From positions 1-9,644 of the forward strand of contig JAAXUD010000066.1 in the NCBI GenBank assembly GCA_013336205.1: a stretch of 9,644 nucleotides of DNA, in the 5' to 3' direction. A program made the position numbers and the translations under genes. The notes under the pieces were generated by a model. The model did not search any database. It was not told the origin of the DNA and saw nothing but the letters and a program-made list of their open reading frames with translations. Positions within the stretch are counted from its first letter, which is position 1. Each line of letters starts with the position of its first letter. This document shows positions 1 through 7,460 of this stretch, in pieces. The stretch comes from Lentimicrobium sp. (GTDB taxonomy: Bacteria; Bacteroidota; Bacteroidia; Bacteroidales; Lentimicrobiaceae).

Positions 1-81
1 AACCTGGCAGGTCAATAATCCAATATTCCAGCATTCCATTCTTCCTACCAACCGAAAGGCTGGATGTCTTTCTTAGAATCG

Positions 82-105
82 GCTAATTTGCTAATCTGTT
101 AATTA
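82..105. repeat. Three degenerate tandem 8-base units
   Basis: The units read GCTAATTT, GCTAATCT and GTTAATTA in direct succession. They are short and AT-rich, so chance or ordinary low-complexity intergenic sequence is the simplest explanation. No function is assigned. Confidence 0.3.
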
Positions 106-120
106 TCAGCCCCCACCCCA

Positions 121-139
121 TCTTTACAATTTCTTTACA
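121..139 (+). promoter_or_regulatory. Tandem TCTTTACA direct repeat with 11-bp spacing
   Basis: Two identical octamers TCTTTACA start at 121 and 132, exactly one helical turn apart. OmpR/PhoB-family regulators, to which KdpE belongs, commonly bind head-to-tail half-sites at 10-11 bp spacing, so this is a possible operator. It lies about 480 bases before kdpF, which is far for direct activation. It may instead serve an unrecognised promoter or be chance. Confidence 0.3.
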
Positions 140-180
140 CCTTCCCATGTATTCCTAATACCGTCTTTATAACTTCCGGG

Positions 181-215
181 CCACCTTTGTAACACAAAAA
201 ACAAAGTTCAGGTGG
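181..215. repeat. Inverted repeat, potential hairpin
   Basis: CCACCT at 181-186 is complementary to AGGTGG at 210-215. An inner pair, CTTTGT at 185-190 and ACAAAG at 201-206, shares the same axis with a ten-base A-rich loop. The outer and inner stems compete for two bases, so a folded RNA would contain a bulge. There is no following T-run, which argues against a strong intrinsic terminator. It may be a regulatory dyad. Confidence 0.3.
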
Positions 216-378
216 TCACAATTTCCTATATAAAGTCAATACGCTCAATCACTGGCAAAACAATTAAACCGGCTAGTGAATTGAAGAATGCTATCCGGCA
301 CTTTCTTGCCTGGAACATATTTCCTTCATTACTTCCATACCTGCTGCCAACTTTGGTCAAACCAAAAATTTCTGAGCC

Positions 379-519
379 ATGATTTTAAATATACTTTTTG
401 CTGTGTTGATTTTCGCCTGGTTTCTTTTCATAGGGTTCCTTGTAATCCGGATTTTTGAAAAAAATTTCTCAGTGCAAAGCAGATATGGAGAATTCGGCCA
501 CTTTTCACGCAATCGGTAG
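379..519 (+). CDS. Possible 46-residue single-span membrane protein, unrecognised
   Basis: An ATG at 379 opens a 46-codon frame ending in TAG. The first 25 or so residues are strongly hydrophobic (start MILNILFAVLIFAWFLF) and are followed by a polar, basic tail ending FSRNR, so the translation would be a one-span membrane peptide. I recognise no family. The frame lies before the probable kdp promoter at 561-596, so it need not belong to the operon. T-rich noncoding DNA often translates to hydrophobic peptides by chance, and there is no clear ribosome binding site. It is kept only as a candidate because small membrane peptides are common next to kdp genes. Confidence 0.22.
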   Translation: MILNILFAVLIFAWFLFIGFLVIRIFEKNFSVQSRYGEFGHFSRNR

Positions 520-560
520 ACCCTGTTTTTTGATAAAATCCTGACAACAGGTGAATATAT

Positions 561-579
561 CCTTATAAATCCCTTATAA
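561..579 (+). promoter_or_regulatory. Candidate KdpE operator: CCTTATAA direct repeat, 11-bp spacing
   Basis: CCTTATAA occurs at 561-568 and again at 572-579, identical and 11 bp apart. It sits where the -33 element would be expected for the -7 box at 589-596, and no TTTG is present at that position. A promoter lacking its upstream box but carrying tandem half-sites fits activation by an OmpR-family regulator such as KdpE. The repeat and spacing are seen directly; the assignment to KdpE is inferred from position and family. Confidence 0.45.
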
Positions 580-588
580 GTTCAACAT

Positions 589-596
589 TAATTTTG
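589..596 (+). promoter_or_regulatory. Bacteroidota-type -7 promoter box for kdpFABC
   Basis: TAATTTTG matches the TAnnTTTG consensus used by the primary sigma factor of Bacteroidota. It ends 23 bases before the kdpF start, which would give a short leader RNA. The partner TTTG -33 box is missing at the usual 19-21 base distance, consistent with a regulated promoter. Confidence 0.45.
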
Positions 597-619
597 TCTC
601 GAACCAAAACATTATCGCA

Positions 620-757
620 ATGACCTCAACAATTTTTCTTTCGGCACACGCATCTGCAGAAGTAAATTCACCAAACGGATATCTGGTGGGATTCATCATC
701 GCCCTGATAATACTCGGGTATCTTATCTACTCACTTGTGAAGCCAGAAAGATTTTAA
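620..757 (+). CDS. kdpF: KdpF, small accessory subunit of the K+-transporting ATPase
   Basis: This encodes a 45-residue membrane peptide just before kdpA. KdpF is a single-span subunit that stabilises the KdpFABC complex in the inner membrane. The hydrophobic segment (about residues 22-39) followed by YLIYSLVKPERF and an immediate stop is the family signature: KdpF peptides end in a basic-Pro-Glu-Lys/Arg-Phe motif. The ATG at 620 gives about 16-20 residues more than the roughly 29-residue E. coli protein. A GTG inside the frame (codon 23) would give a minimal 23-residue form but removes part of the helix, so the ATG is preferred. The 102-base gap to kdpA contains no further gene that I can see. 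Confidence 0.8.
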   Translation: MTSTIFLSAHASAEVNSPNGYLVGFIIALIILGYLIYSLVKPERF

Positions 758-859
758 GTGAATATCTCCAGAATAGCGAATTAGCTCAAAGGGAAGTAAA
801 TATTCCGGTCTCAGAAAATTCAGAACAAACGAACCCATTTCGAAAAAGATAAAAGTAGA

Positions 860-2551
860 ATGACTACTCAGGATTATATTCAGATTATTGTGTTTTTTGC
901 CGCATTGATCGGGCTTACCCCCATCTTAGGCCAATATATGTACAAAGTATTTACCGGGCAAAGGCATTTTATGTTGCCTCTGTTTGGCTGGCTTGAAAAA
1001 CTGACTTACAGATTTTCAGGAATCAACGCCCTGAAGGAATCAGACTGGAAATCTTACACTTTTAGTTTACTTATCTTTAACCTTCTGGGGTTGATATTTT
1101 TGTTTTTGATTCAGATTTTTCAGTCATTTCTTCCATTAAATCCTGCGAATCTACCTGATGTTTCATGGCATTCGGCGTTCAATACGGCGGTGAGTTTTAT
1201 GACCAATACCAACTGGCAGGGATATGCCGGGGAAACAACCCTGAGCTATTTTATCCAGATGATCGGCCTGACTGTCCAGAACTTTGTAAGCGCTGCCACC
1301 GGTTTGGCGGTGATCCTGGCATTGATCAGGGGCCTTTCAAACAAGTCAACAGAAAAGCTGGGCAATTTTTGGGTAGATCTTACCAGGTCAATACTTTATG
1401 TGCTTTTACCTTTATCCATTTTGTTGTCAGTAACGCTGGTGGGTCAGGGGGTTGTGCAGAATTTCAAGACTTACGAAACGGTTCAGACCCTGGAAGGCGC
1501 TGAACAAATCCTTCCGATGGGACCGGCTGCGTCGCAAATAGCGATTAAACAACTCGGTACAAATGGGGGTGGTTTTTTCAATACAAACAGTGCGCATCCT
1601 TTTGAAAATCCAACGCCTTTCAGCAATTTCCTGGAAATGTTGGCACTCCTGCTTATCCCTGCTGCATTTACATTCACCTATGGGAAAATGGTGGGTTCAG
1701 TCCGGCAGGGCTGGACGATTTTTTCAACCATGCTGATCCTCTTACTGGCCGGGCTTTCCATTTCGCTTTATGCGGAATATTCAGCAAATCCGATTTTCGA
1801 AAATCTACATTTAATGGAAGGCAAAGAAACCCGCTTCGGCATCACCAACAGTGTACTCTGGGCAACTTCAACCACAGCCGCTTCCAATGGATCGGTCAAT
1901 GCCATGCACGACAGTCTGTCACCAATCTCCGGAATGGTTTCAATGATCAATATAATGTTGGGTGAAATTATTTTCGGCGGGGTCGGCGCCGGACTATACG
2001 GGATGATCATTTTTGTGATTCTTACCGTATTTATTGCCGGTCTGATGGTTGGCCGCACACCTGAATATCTTGGAAAGAAAATTCAGGCATTCGAGGTACA
2101 AATGGCCATCGTAGCCGTTCTGCTTCCGAATCTTGTAATCCTTGTTTTTTCCGCAATAGCATCGGTAAGTAACGTCGGACTTTCAAGTCTTAACAATGCG
2201 GGCCCCCACGGACTATCTGAAATCCTCTATGCCTATAGTTCGGCCGGCGGGAATAACGGCAGCGCTTTCGCAGGATTAAATGCAAATACGGTATTCTACA
2301 ATCTGACACTGGGTGTTGGTATGCTGATTGGCCGGTTTGGCGTCATTATCCCGGTGCTGGCCATTGCCGGAAGTCTTGCGAAAAAGAATATTACCCCATC
2401 CTCATCCGGAACCTTCAGGACAGACAACTGGCTTTTTATCGGGCTGCTGATTGCTGTTATCCTTATTGTTGGAGGTTTAACCCACTTTCCGGCACTATCC
2501 CTCGGTCCGATCGTTGAGCATATTTTAATGAATCAGCAAATCACATTCTAA
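860..2551 (+). CDS. kdpA: KdpA, potassium-binding channel-like subunit of the Kdp ATPase
   Basis: KdpA is the inner-membrane subunit that selects K+ and passes it to KdpB. It derives from the superfamily of K+ transporters with four M1-P-M2 repeats. The protein has 563 residues, close to the 557 of E. coli. All four selectivity-filter loops are visible: [10 protein letters not shown] from residue 115, GTNGGGFF from 233, TTAASNGS from 338 and GGNNGSAF from 463, each after a hydrophobic helix. The N-terminus ([19 protein letters not shown]) starts directly with the first membrane span, as expected, which supports the ATG at 860. The gene ends in TAA, 11 bases before kdpB. No damage is seen. Confidence 0.98.
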   Translation: MTTQDYIQIIVFFAALIGLTPILGQYMYKVFTGQRHFMLPLFGWLEKLTYRFSGINALKESDWKSYTFSLLIFNLLGLIFLFLIQIFQSFLPLNPANLPDVSWHSAFNTAVSFMTNTNWQGYAGETTLSYFIQMIGLTVQNFVSAATGLAVILALIRGLSNKSTEKLGNFWVDLTRSILYVLLPLSILLSVTLVGQGVVQNFKTYETVQTLEGAEQILPMGPAASQIAIKQLGTNGGGFFNTNSAHPFENPTPFSNFLEMLALLLIPAAFTFTYGKMVGSVRQGWTIFSTMLILLLAGLSISLYAEYSANPIFENLHLMEGKETRFGITNSVLWATSTTAASNGSVNAMHDSLSPISGMVSMINIMLGEIIFGGVGAGLYGMIIFVILTVFIAGLMVGRTPEYLGKKIQAFEVQMAIVAVLLPNLVILVFSAIASVSNVGLSSLNNAGPHGLSEILYAYSSAGGNNGSAFAGLNANTVFYNLTLGVGMLIGRFGVIIPVLAIAGSLAKKNITPSSSGTFRTDNWLFIGLLIAVILIVGGLTHFPALSLGPIVEHILMNQQITF

Positions 2552-2562
2552 TATTTTACAAA

Positions 2563-4641
2563 ATGAATCCCAAAAACAAAAGTATACTTTTCAATAGAGA
2601 TTTGTTGTTACAGGCTGCCAAAGACAGCTTTATAAAACTAAATCCGGCCTTGCTGATTAAAAACCCGGTAATATTTATTGTGGCCATCGGATCTGTTCTG
2701 ACTACCGTAATTGTATTTGATGGATTAATCCAGGGCAATTTCTCTTCGTTTAACTTTCAGATTGCGATCTGGCTGTGGTTCACCGTGTTGTTTGCCAATT
2801 TTGCCGAAGCGGTTGCCGAAGGCCGGGGGAAAGCACAGGCCGAAAGCCTGCGGAAAAACCGGATTCAAACCAGAGCCCGGAAATTAAACGGCAAACAGGA
2901 TGTATTGATAGCGGCAACAGAACTGAAAAAAGGAGATATGGTTGTATGTGAAGCCGGTGATGTGATTCCTTCTGACGGAGAAGTGATTGAAGGGATAGCG
3001 AGTGTGGATGAATCGGCCATTACCGGCGAATCAGCCCCGGTTATCCGCGAAAGCGGTGGCGACCGATCGGCGGTTACCGGTGGAACCAAGGTGATCAGCG
3101 ACAGGATTGTAATCCGGATTACCACCGAACCTGGTGATACTTTCATTGATCGTATGATTGCGCTGGTTGAAGGGGCAAAACGTCAGAAAACGCCCAATGA
3201 AATCGCATTATCAATTCTCCTTTCGGGATTGTCAATTATCTTCCTGCTCGCTGTAGCGACTTTGCCTGCATTTTTCGGTTACAGTTTATCGGCTTCAGGC
3301 CTGCCTGCTGATCAGAACCTGAGCCTGCCTGTGTTGATTGCTTTACTGGTCTGCCTGATTCCGACTACCATCGGAGGATTACTGAGTGCCATCGGAATTA
3401 GCGGAATGGACAGATTGATCCAAAGGAATGTAATTGCCACCAGTGGCCGCGCCATTGAAGCAGCCGGAGATGTGGATGTTTTGTTGCTTGATAAAACAGG
3501 CACCATCACCCTTGGAAACCGGATGGCAACCGATTTTATTCCCGCAGAAGGGGTTACTATTCAAGAACTTGCCGATGCGGCACAACTTTCATCCCTATCG
3601 GACGAAACACCTGAAGGTCGGTCTATTGTTGTGCTGGCCAAGGAAAAATTCAATATCCGTGGCCGTGAAGTCCACCAGATGAACGCAACCTTTATCCCGT
3701 TCACCGCACAATCGAGAATGAGCGGCGTGGATATGAAAGGTGATGATGGCAGCGTTCATAAAATCCGCAAAGGCTCCTCAGATGCGATCCGTACCTTCAT
3801 CCAGAACAGCAACGGGTTTTATTCCAAACAGGTTCAGGATATCGTATCTGATCTCGCAAGGCAGGGTGCTACGCCGCTGGTAGTGGCAGAAGACAGCAGG
3901 GTTCTCGGTGTAATTCATCTGAAGGATATCGTAAAAGGCGGCATCAAACAACGTTTTGCAGAATTGCGGAAAATGGGAATCAGAACAATAATGATAACCG
4001 GTGACAATCCATTGACTGCTGCCGCCATCGCCGCAGAAGCCGGAGTTGACGACTTTATGGCCGAAGCAACCCCTGAAGATAAATTGAAACGCATCCGTGA
4101 AGAACAGGCCAACGGGCATCTGGTTGGTATGATCGGCGATGGGACCAATGATGCCCCCGCCCTTGCACAGGCCGATATCGGTATCGCTATGAATTCGGGG
4201 ACCCAGGCTGCGCGGGAAGCCGGAAATATGGTTGATCTGGACAGTAATCCTACCAAACTGATAGAGGTGGTTGAAGTCGGTAAACAATTACTGATGACAC
4301 GGGGTTCGCTTACCACTTTCAGTATTGCCAATGATGTTGCCAAATATTTTGCCATTATCCCTGCAATAGCGATAGCGCTTTATGCCGGTAAAGATGGCAC
4401 AGGTCCTTTATCCATGCTGAATGTGATGAACCTCGTTTCTCCGCAAAGTGCCATCCTGAGTGCAGTTATATTCAATGCACTCATCATCATTATGCTGGTG
4501 CCGCTTGCGCTGAAAGGCGTTCGTTATAAACCGATTTCAGCCAACCTGGCACTCACCCGCAACCTTTTTATTTATGGACTGGGTGGGCTTATTGCTCCGT
4601 TTATCGGAATTAAGCTGATTGACTTTTTAATCAACCTTTGA
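2563..4641 (+). CDS. kdpB: KdpB, P-type ATPase subunit of the Kdp K+ importer
   Basis: KdpB hydrolyses ATP through a phospho-aspartate intermediate and drives K+ uptake via KdpA. At 692 residues it is slightly longer than E. coli KdpB (682). Visible motifs in order are: actuator TGES at 154-157; DKTGT with phosphoacceptor D310; the nucleotide-binding loop KGSSDAIR near 405; MITGDNP; the hinge motif [10 protein letters not shown]; and [11 protein letters not shown] with D591 and K594, matching the D583/K586 pair in the E. coli membrane domain. Ser157 of TGES corresponds to the serine (162 in E. coli) whose phosphorylation inhibits the pump at high K+. The stop is TGA, so TGA is a normal stop in this locus. 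kdpC begins 11 bases later. Confidence 0.98.
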   Translation: MNPKNKSILFNRDLLLQAAKDSFIKLNPALLIKNPVIFIVAIGSVLTTVIVFDGLIQGNFSSFNFQIAIWLWFTVLFANFAEAVAEGRGKAQAESLRKNRIQTRARKLNGKQDVLIAATELKKGDMVVCEAGDVIPSDGEVIEGIASVDESAITGESAPVIRESGGDRSAVTGGTKVISDRIVIRITTEPGDTFIDRMIALVEGAKRQKTPNEIALSILLSGLSIIFLLAVATLPAFFGYSLSASGLPADQNLSLPVLIALLVCLIPTTIGGLLSAIGISGMDRLIQRNVIATSGRAIEAAGDVDVLLLDKTGTITLGNRMATDFIPAEGVTIQELADAAQLSSLSDETPEGRSIVVLAKEKFNIRGREVHQMNATFIPFTAQSRMSGVDMKGDDGSVHKIRKGSSDAIRTFIQNSNGFYSKQVQDIVSDLARQGATPLVVAEDSRVLGVIHLKDIVKGGIKQRFAELRKMGIRTIMITGDNPLTAAAIAAEAGVDDFMAEATPEDKLKRIREEQANGHLVGMIGDGTNDAPALAQADIGIAMNSGTQAAREAGNMVDLDSNPTKLIEVVEVGKQLLMTRGSLTTFSIANDVAKYFAIIPAIAIALYAGKDGTGPLSMLNVMNLVSPQSAILSAVIFNALIIIMLVPLALKGVRYKPISANLALTRNLFIYGLGGLIAPFIGIKLIDFLINL

Positions 4642-4652
4642 TTTTTCATATT

Positions 4653-5231
4653 ATGAAAACATTTTTTATTTCACTGAGAATCTTCGTTTTCTTTTCGGTA
4701 TTCACTGGAATTGTCTACCCTTTGTTCGTAACCGGAATTGCCCAAATCGTATTTCCCGGCAATGCAAACGGGAGTCTGATTGTGAAAGAAAATAAAGTGA
4801 TCGGCAGCGAGTTGATTGGGCAACAGAACGATTCGGTTATCTATTTTTCATCCCGCCCATCGACCATTTCATACAATCCGCTGCCTTCGGGAGGTTCCAA
4901 CTATGGGCTTACCAATCACAAACTGAAAGATGCCGTTAACGAAAGAAAATTATATTTCATCTTGCAAAACCAACTCAACAGTCTGACAGAAATTCCTTCT
5001 GAAATGCTCTTTGCATCGGCAAGCGGGCTTGATCCTCATATTTCGCCCAAAGCAGCATTATTGCAGGTGGACAGAATCGCAGCAGCCCGGAACTTTAGCG
5101 CTGCTCAAAAAAGCAGGTTGATTGATAATATTGAAAAGCTTACTGAAAAACCCCAGTTTTCAATATTTGGCGAAGAACGGATTAATGTATTGATGCTCAA
5201 TATCGGACTTGATGAACCTAAAGGTGATTAG
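4653..5231 (+). CDS. kdpC: KdpC, accessory subunit of the Kdp K+-transporting ATPase
   Basis: KdpC is a one-span inner-membrane protein with a periplasmic domain that increases ATP affinity and stabilises KdpFABC. The protein has 192 residues against 190 in E. coli. A hydrophobic segment at about residues 5-31 is followed by family hallmarks: the GSLIV and GSELIGQ motifs, then FSSRPS, a glycine/serine-rich SGGSNYG, and later ASGLDPHISP and QVDRIA. I chose the ATG at 4653 over a TTG at 4638 that overlaps the kdpB stop, because MKTFFISLRIF is the typical start and lies closest to the membrane span. It ends in TAG before a 156-base gap that separates the transport genes from kdpDE. Confidence 0.95.
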   Translation: MKTFFISLRIFVFFSVFTGIVYPLFVTGIAQIVFPGNANGSLIVKENKVIGSELIGQQNDSVIYFSSRPSTISYNPLPSGGSNYGLTNHKLKDAVNERKLYFILQNQLNSLTEIPSEMLFASASGLDPHISPKAALLQVDRIAAARNFSAAQKSRLIDNIEKLTEKPQFSIFGEERINVLMLNIGLDEPKGD

Positions 5232-5293
5232 ACCGGTATATTGTTAAAAATAGATCATCTGGAAATCAGCATTAACTTTACACATCGTAATTA

Positions 5294-5307
5294 ACAGGAA
5301 AACCTGT
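5294..5307. repeat. Perfect 5-bp inverted repeat upstream of kdpD
   Basis: ACAGG-AAAA-CCTGT forms a short perfect dyad in the kdpC-kdpD gap, 23 bases before the -7-like box at 5331. It may be an operator half-site pair or a small hairpin in a read-through transcript. It is too short and lacks a T-run to act as a terminator by itself. Confidence 0.3.
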
Positions 5308-5330
5308 GAAAGTTTCTCAGGAATATATAG

Positions 5331-5338
5331 TACATTTG
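5331..5338 (+). promoter_or_regulatory. Bacteroidota-type -7 box, possible kdpDE promoter
   Basis: TACATTTG matches TAnnTTTG and lies 49 bases before the kdpD ATG. A weak -33 candidate, TGTG at 5305-5308, sits 22 bases upstream and has one mismatch to TTTG. A separate promoter would allow sensor and regulator to be made at low K+-independent levels, as the wide gap after kdpC also suggests. Confidence 0.4.
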
Positions 5339-5387
5339 AGTATGAAGAATTAATAAGGTTTCTGATTTGTAACCCCTGAAGAATTTC

Positions 5388-7445
5388 ATGGAAAATACCG
5401 ATAACCGTCCCGACCCCGATGAATTGCTGGCTTCGTTGCGAGATGAAGAAGAGAAAAGCAAACGGGGCAAACTGAAAATCTTTTTCGGCATGTGCGCGGG
5501 CGTTGGTAAAACTTATACCATGCTGAAAACTGCCCGGAGTGAAAAAATTAAGGGCACTGATATTCTGATTGGGTATATTGAAACACACAACCGGAAAGAA
5601 ACTGAAGAACTGGTTGAAGGAATTGAACTGATACCGCGCAAAATCATTAAATACAATAACAGCCAGGTTCAGGAGATGGATCTGGATGCCATCATTGCCC
5701 GAAAACCTGAGACCGTGCTTGTGGATGAACTTGCACACACCAATGCCCCCGGAAGCCGCCATGCAAAGAGGTTTCAGGATGTGCTTGAAATTCTTGAAAA
5801 CGGCATCAATGTTTATACAACACTGAATGTGCAGCACCTTGAAAGCAGGTCTGATACTGTTGCACAGATTACCGGAATCATTGTCAGAGAGACATTACCC
5901 GATGAAATATTTGAGAATGCCGATGAAGTCGAACTCGTTGACCTGACAACCGGTGAGCTATTGCAAAGGTTGTCTGAGGGCAAGGTGTACAGTGCTGAGA
6001 GATCACGGGAAGCTATAGATAATTTTTTCAGAAAAGGCAATATTACTGCTTTGCGCGAGATGGCTTTGCGAATTGTCGCCGATAGGGTTGACAAACAATT
6101 GCACGATTACATGCAGCACAAGCGAATCCGAGGACCATGGAAATCTGGCATGCACCTGCTCGTAGCCATTGATTACAGCCCGAATTCAACCCGTTTGCTG
6201 CGCTGGGCCAAGAATCTTTCTTATTCAATGGGTGCGGTAATACAGGGGCTTTATGTCGAAACACTGCACAAACTCACACCCAGGGAACGTGCGCAACTAG
6301 ATAAGAACATAAAACTTGCAAAGCAACTTGGTATCAAATTCAGGATCATTACCAACATTGATATTGTTAAAGCAATAGTCGAATTTGCTCAGAAAGAAAA
6401 CGTAACGCATATCATTGTTGGCAAACCTCGGATCCGGACTCTTCAATCAATGCTGAGGCTCGGCAATTTTGTCAACAGACTGATCCGGTACAGTGGAAAT
6501 ATTGATGTATATATTCTGGGGTCTGATAGCAGATCAAAAGACAAATTCAGGGAAAAAGTTTCGATTCCTTCATTTACATCCAATTTAAGGCAATATCTTA
6601 TTGTTTCCCTGATTATTGCTTTATCCACCGTTGGTTTTTACCTGGTTAAAGATATTGCCGGCTACCAGGTTGTTTCGTTCGGATTGCTATTCCTGGTTTC
6701 AATTCTTGCTATTTTCTACGGCACCGGCCCCATTTTGCTTGCAGCTACCCTGAGTGCACTCATCTGGGATTTCCTCTTTATTCCTCCGCAATTTACACTG
6801 CATATTGAACAACCCGAAGATATGCTGATGTTGGTTATGTTTTTCACCATAGCACTTTTAAACGGGATACTGACATCCAGGGTTCGACACCAGGAAAAGA
6901 AAATCAGGGTTCGCGAAGAAAGAACAAATGCTTTGTATCAGCTTACCAGGGATCTATCTACAACTTCGGGGATTCTGGAAGTATCAAAAATCGCGGACAG
7001 GTATATAAAGAAATACTTCAATCTTGATTGTTCCATCATGCTTAAAAATGACTCAAACCTGCTTGAAAATCAAAATATTCATGATGATACAATAATCAGA
7101 CTTTCGGAAAACGAATTAAGTATTGCTGCCTGGGTTTATAGGCATTCAACCAAAGCAGGAAAGTACACCGATACCTTACCATCTACCGGTTATACCTTTT
7201 ATCCTCTTACAGGAAGCAATGAAAATATGGGAGTGATTGCCGTTCAGCATATGCAAATCTTAACCCAGGGTGAAGAACAGTTCTGGGAGGCATTTATTTC
7301 GCAGATTTCGGGTAAGTATGAACGAGAATATTTAAGGAATGCCTCCAAAAAGGCATACATCCTGAACGAATCGGACAAACACTACAAAACACTCTTCAAT
7401 TCCATTTCACACGAATTTCGTATTCCGGTTTCCACCATCTTGTGA
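5388..7445 (+). CDS. kdpD: KdpD N-terminal fragment: sensor, Usp, membrane and phosphoacceptor parts
   Basis: This 685-residue product holds the input half of the K+ sensor kinase. The start MENTDNRPDPDELLASL is typical of KdpD. The cytoplasmic KdpD domain follows (about 25-235) with Walker A GMCAGVGKT at 34-42 and Walker B VLVDE around D113. Next come a Usp-like domain (about 255-375), four membrane spans at roughly 403-421, 427-445, 448-470 and 479-498, a GAF-like region (about 515-650), and the H-box SHEFR with phosphoacceptor His675. It then stops after Leu685, so the rest of the dimerisation helices and the ATPase domain are lost. In E. coli an isolated N-terminal KdpD domain can still stabilise KdpE on DNA, so residual function is possible but unproven here. 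Confidence 0.9.
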   Translation: MENTDNRPDPDELLASLRDEEEKSKRGKLKIFFGMCAGVGKTYTMLKTARSEKIKGTDILIGYIETHNRKETEELVEGIELIPRKIIKYNNSQVQEMDLDAIIARKPETVLVDELAHTNAPGSRHAKRFQDVLEILENGINVYTTLNVQHLESRSDTVAQITGIIVRETLPDEIFENADEVELVDLTTGELLQRLSEGKVYSAERSREAIDNFFRKGNITALREMALRIVADRVDKQLHDYMQHKRIRGPWKSGMHLLVAIDYSPNSTRLLRWAKNLSYSMGAVIQGLYVETLHKLTPRERAQLDKNIKLAKQLGIKFRIITNIDIVKAIVEFAQKENVTHIIVGKPRIRTLQSMLRLGNFVNRLIRYSGNIDVYILGSDSRSKDKFREKVSIPSFTSNLRQYLIVSLIIALSTVGFYLVKDIAGYQVVSFGLLFLVSILAIFYGTGPILLAATLSALIWDFLFIPPQFTLHIEQPEDMLMLVMFFTIALLNGILTSRVRHQEKKIRVREERTNALYQLTRDLSTTSGILEVSKIADRYIKKYFNLDCSIMLKNDSNLLENQNIHDDTIIRLSENELSIAAWVYRHSTKAGKYTDTLPSTGYTFYPLTGSNENMGVIAVQHMQILTQGEEQFWEAFISQISGKYEREYLRNASKKAYILNESDKHYKTLFNSISHEFRIPVSTIL
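7443..7445 (+). other. Premature TGA codon in the kdpD HisKA region
   Basis: The TGA follows ATC TTG and precedes GCA TCG GAC in an uninterrupted kdpD frame. It replaces codon 686, eleven codons after the His675 codon. The following base is G, and I see no feature that would make read-through efficient. kdpB ends in TGA, so a changed genetic code is not supported. Confidence 0.9.
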
Positions 7446-7460
7446 GCATCGGACACCCTA

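Larger units (their letters stand above)
1..378. other. Gene-poor leader region upstream of the kdp locus
   Basis: I find no convincing protein gene here. The stretch is AT-rich and contains an ATTCCA-rich segment (about 18-50), an imperfect stem with a GAAA loop near 50-65 (CCAACC-GAAA-GGCTGG, one mismatch), three degenerate 8-base units (82-105), a tandem TCTTTACA pair (121-139) and an inverted repeat (181-215). The stem followed by a T-rich run could be a weak terminator of a gene upstream of the window, but this is a guess. A reading frame with GTG start 212-382 is open but has no recognisable motif. Confidence 0.5.

Noticed and set aside
1165..1503. 112-residue plus-strand frame inside kdpA
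   Set aside because: It overlaps the first selectivity-filter region of kdpA in another frame and has no independent features.
3778..4355. Two overlapping minus-strand frames of 169 and 146 residues inside kdpB
   Set aside because: Both are antisense to highly conserved P-type ATPase motifs and overlap each other in different frames; they are shadows.
4638..4652. TTG start for kdpC overlapping the kdpB stop
   Set aside because: The ATG at 4653 gives the typical KdpC N-terminus and family length; the five extra residues are unsupported.
5244..5837. 197-residue minus-strand frame covering the kdpC-kdpD gap
   Set aside because: Most of it lies antisense to the well-supported kdpD start region, its translation has no recognisable motif, and it is Phe/Asn/His-rich as expected of a shadow frame.
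7443..7445. TGA decoded as glycine (genetic code 25 of SR1/Gracilibacteria)
   Set aside because: The replaced residue is indeed Gly, but this is the only internal TGA in over 7 kb of coding sequence, kdpB terminates with TGA, and the gene content looks like Bacteroidota. A local mutation is far simpler.
7443..7445. Selenocysteine codon or programmed frameshift
   Set aside because: The family has Gly, not Cys, here; no selenoprotein of this type is known to me; and both halves are in the same frame, so no frameshift is needed.
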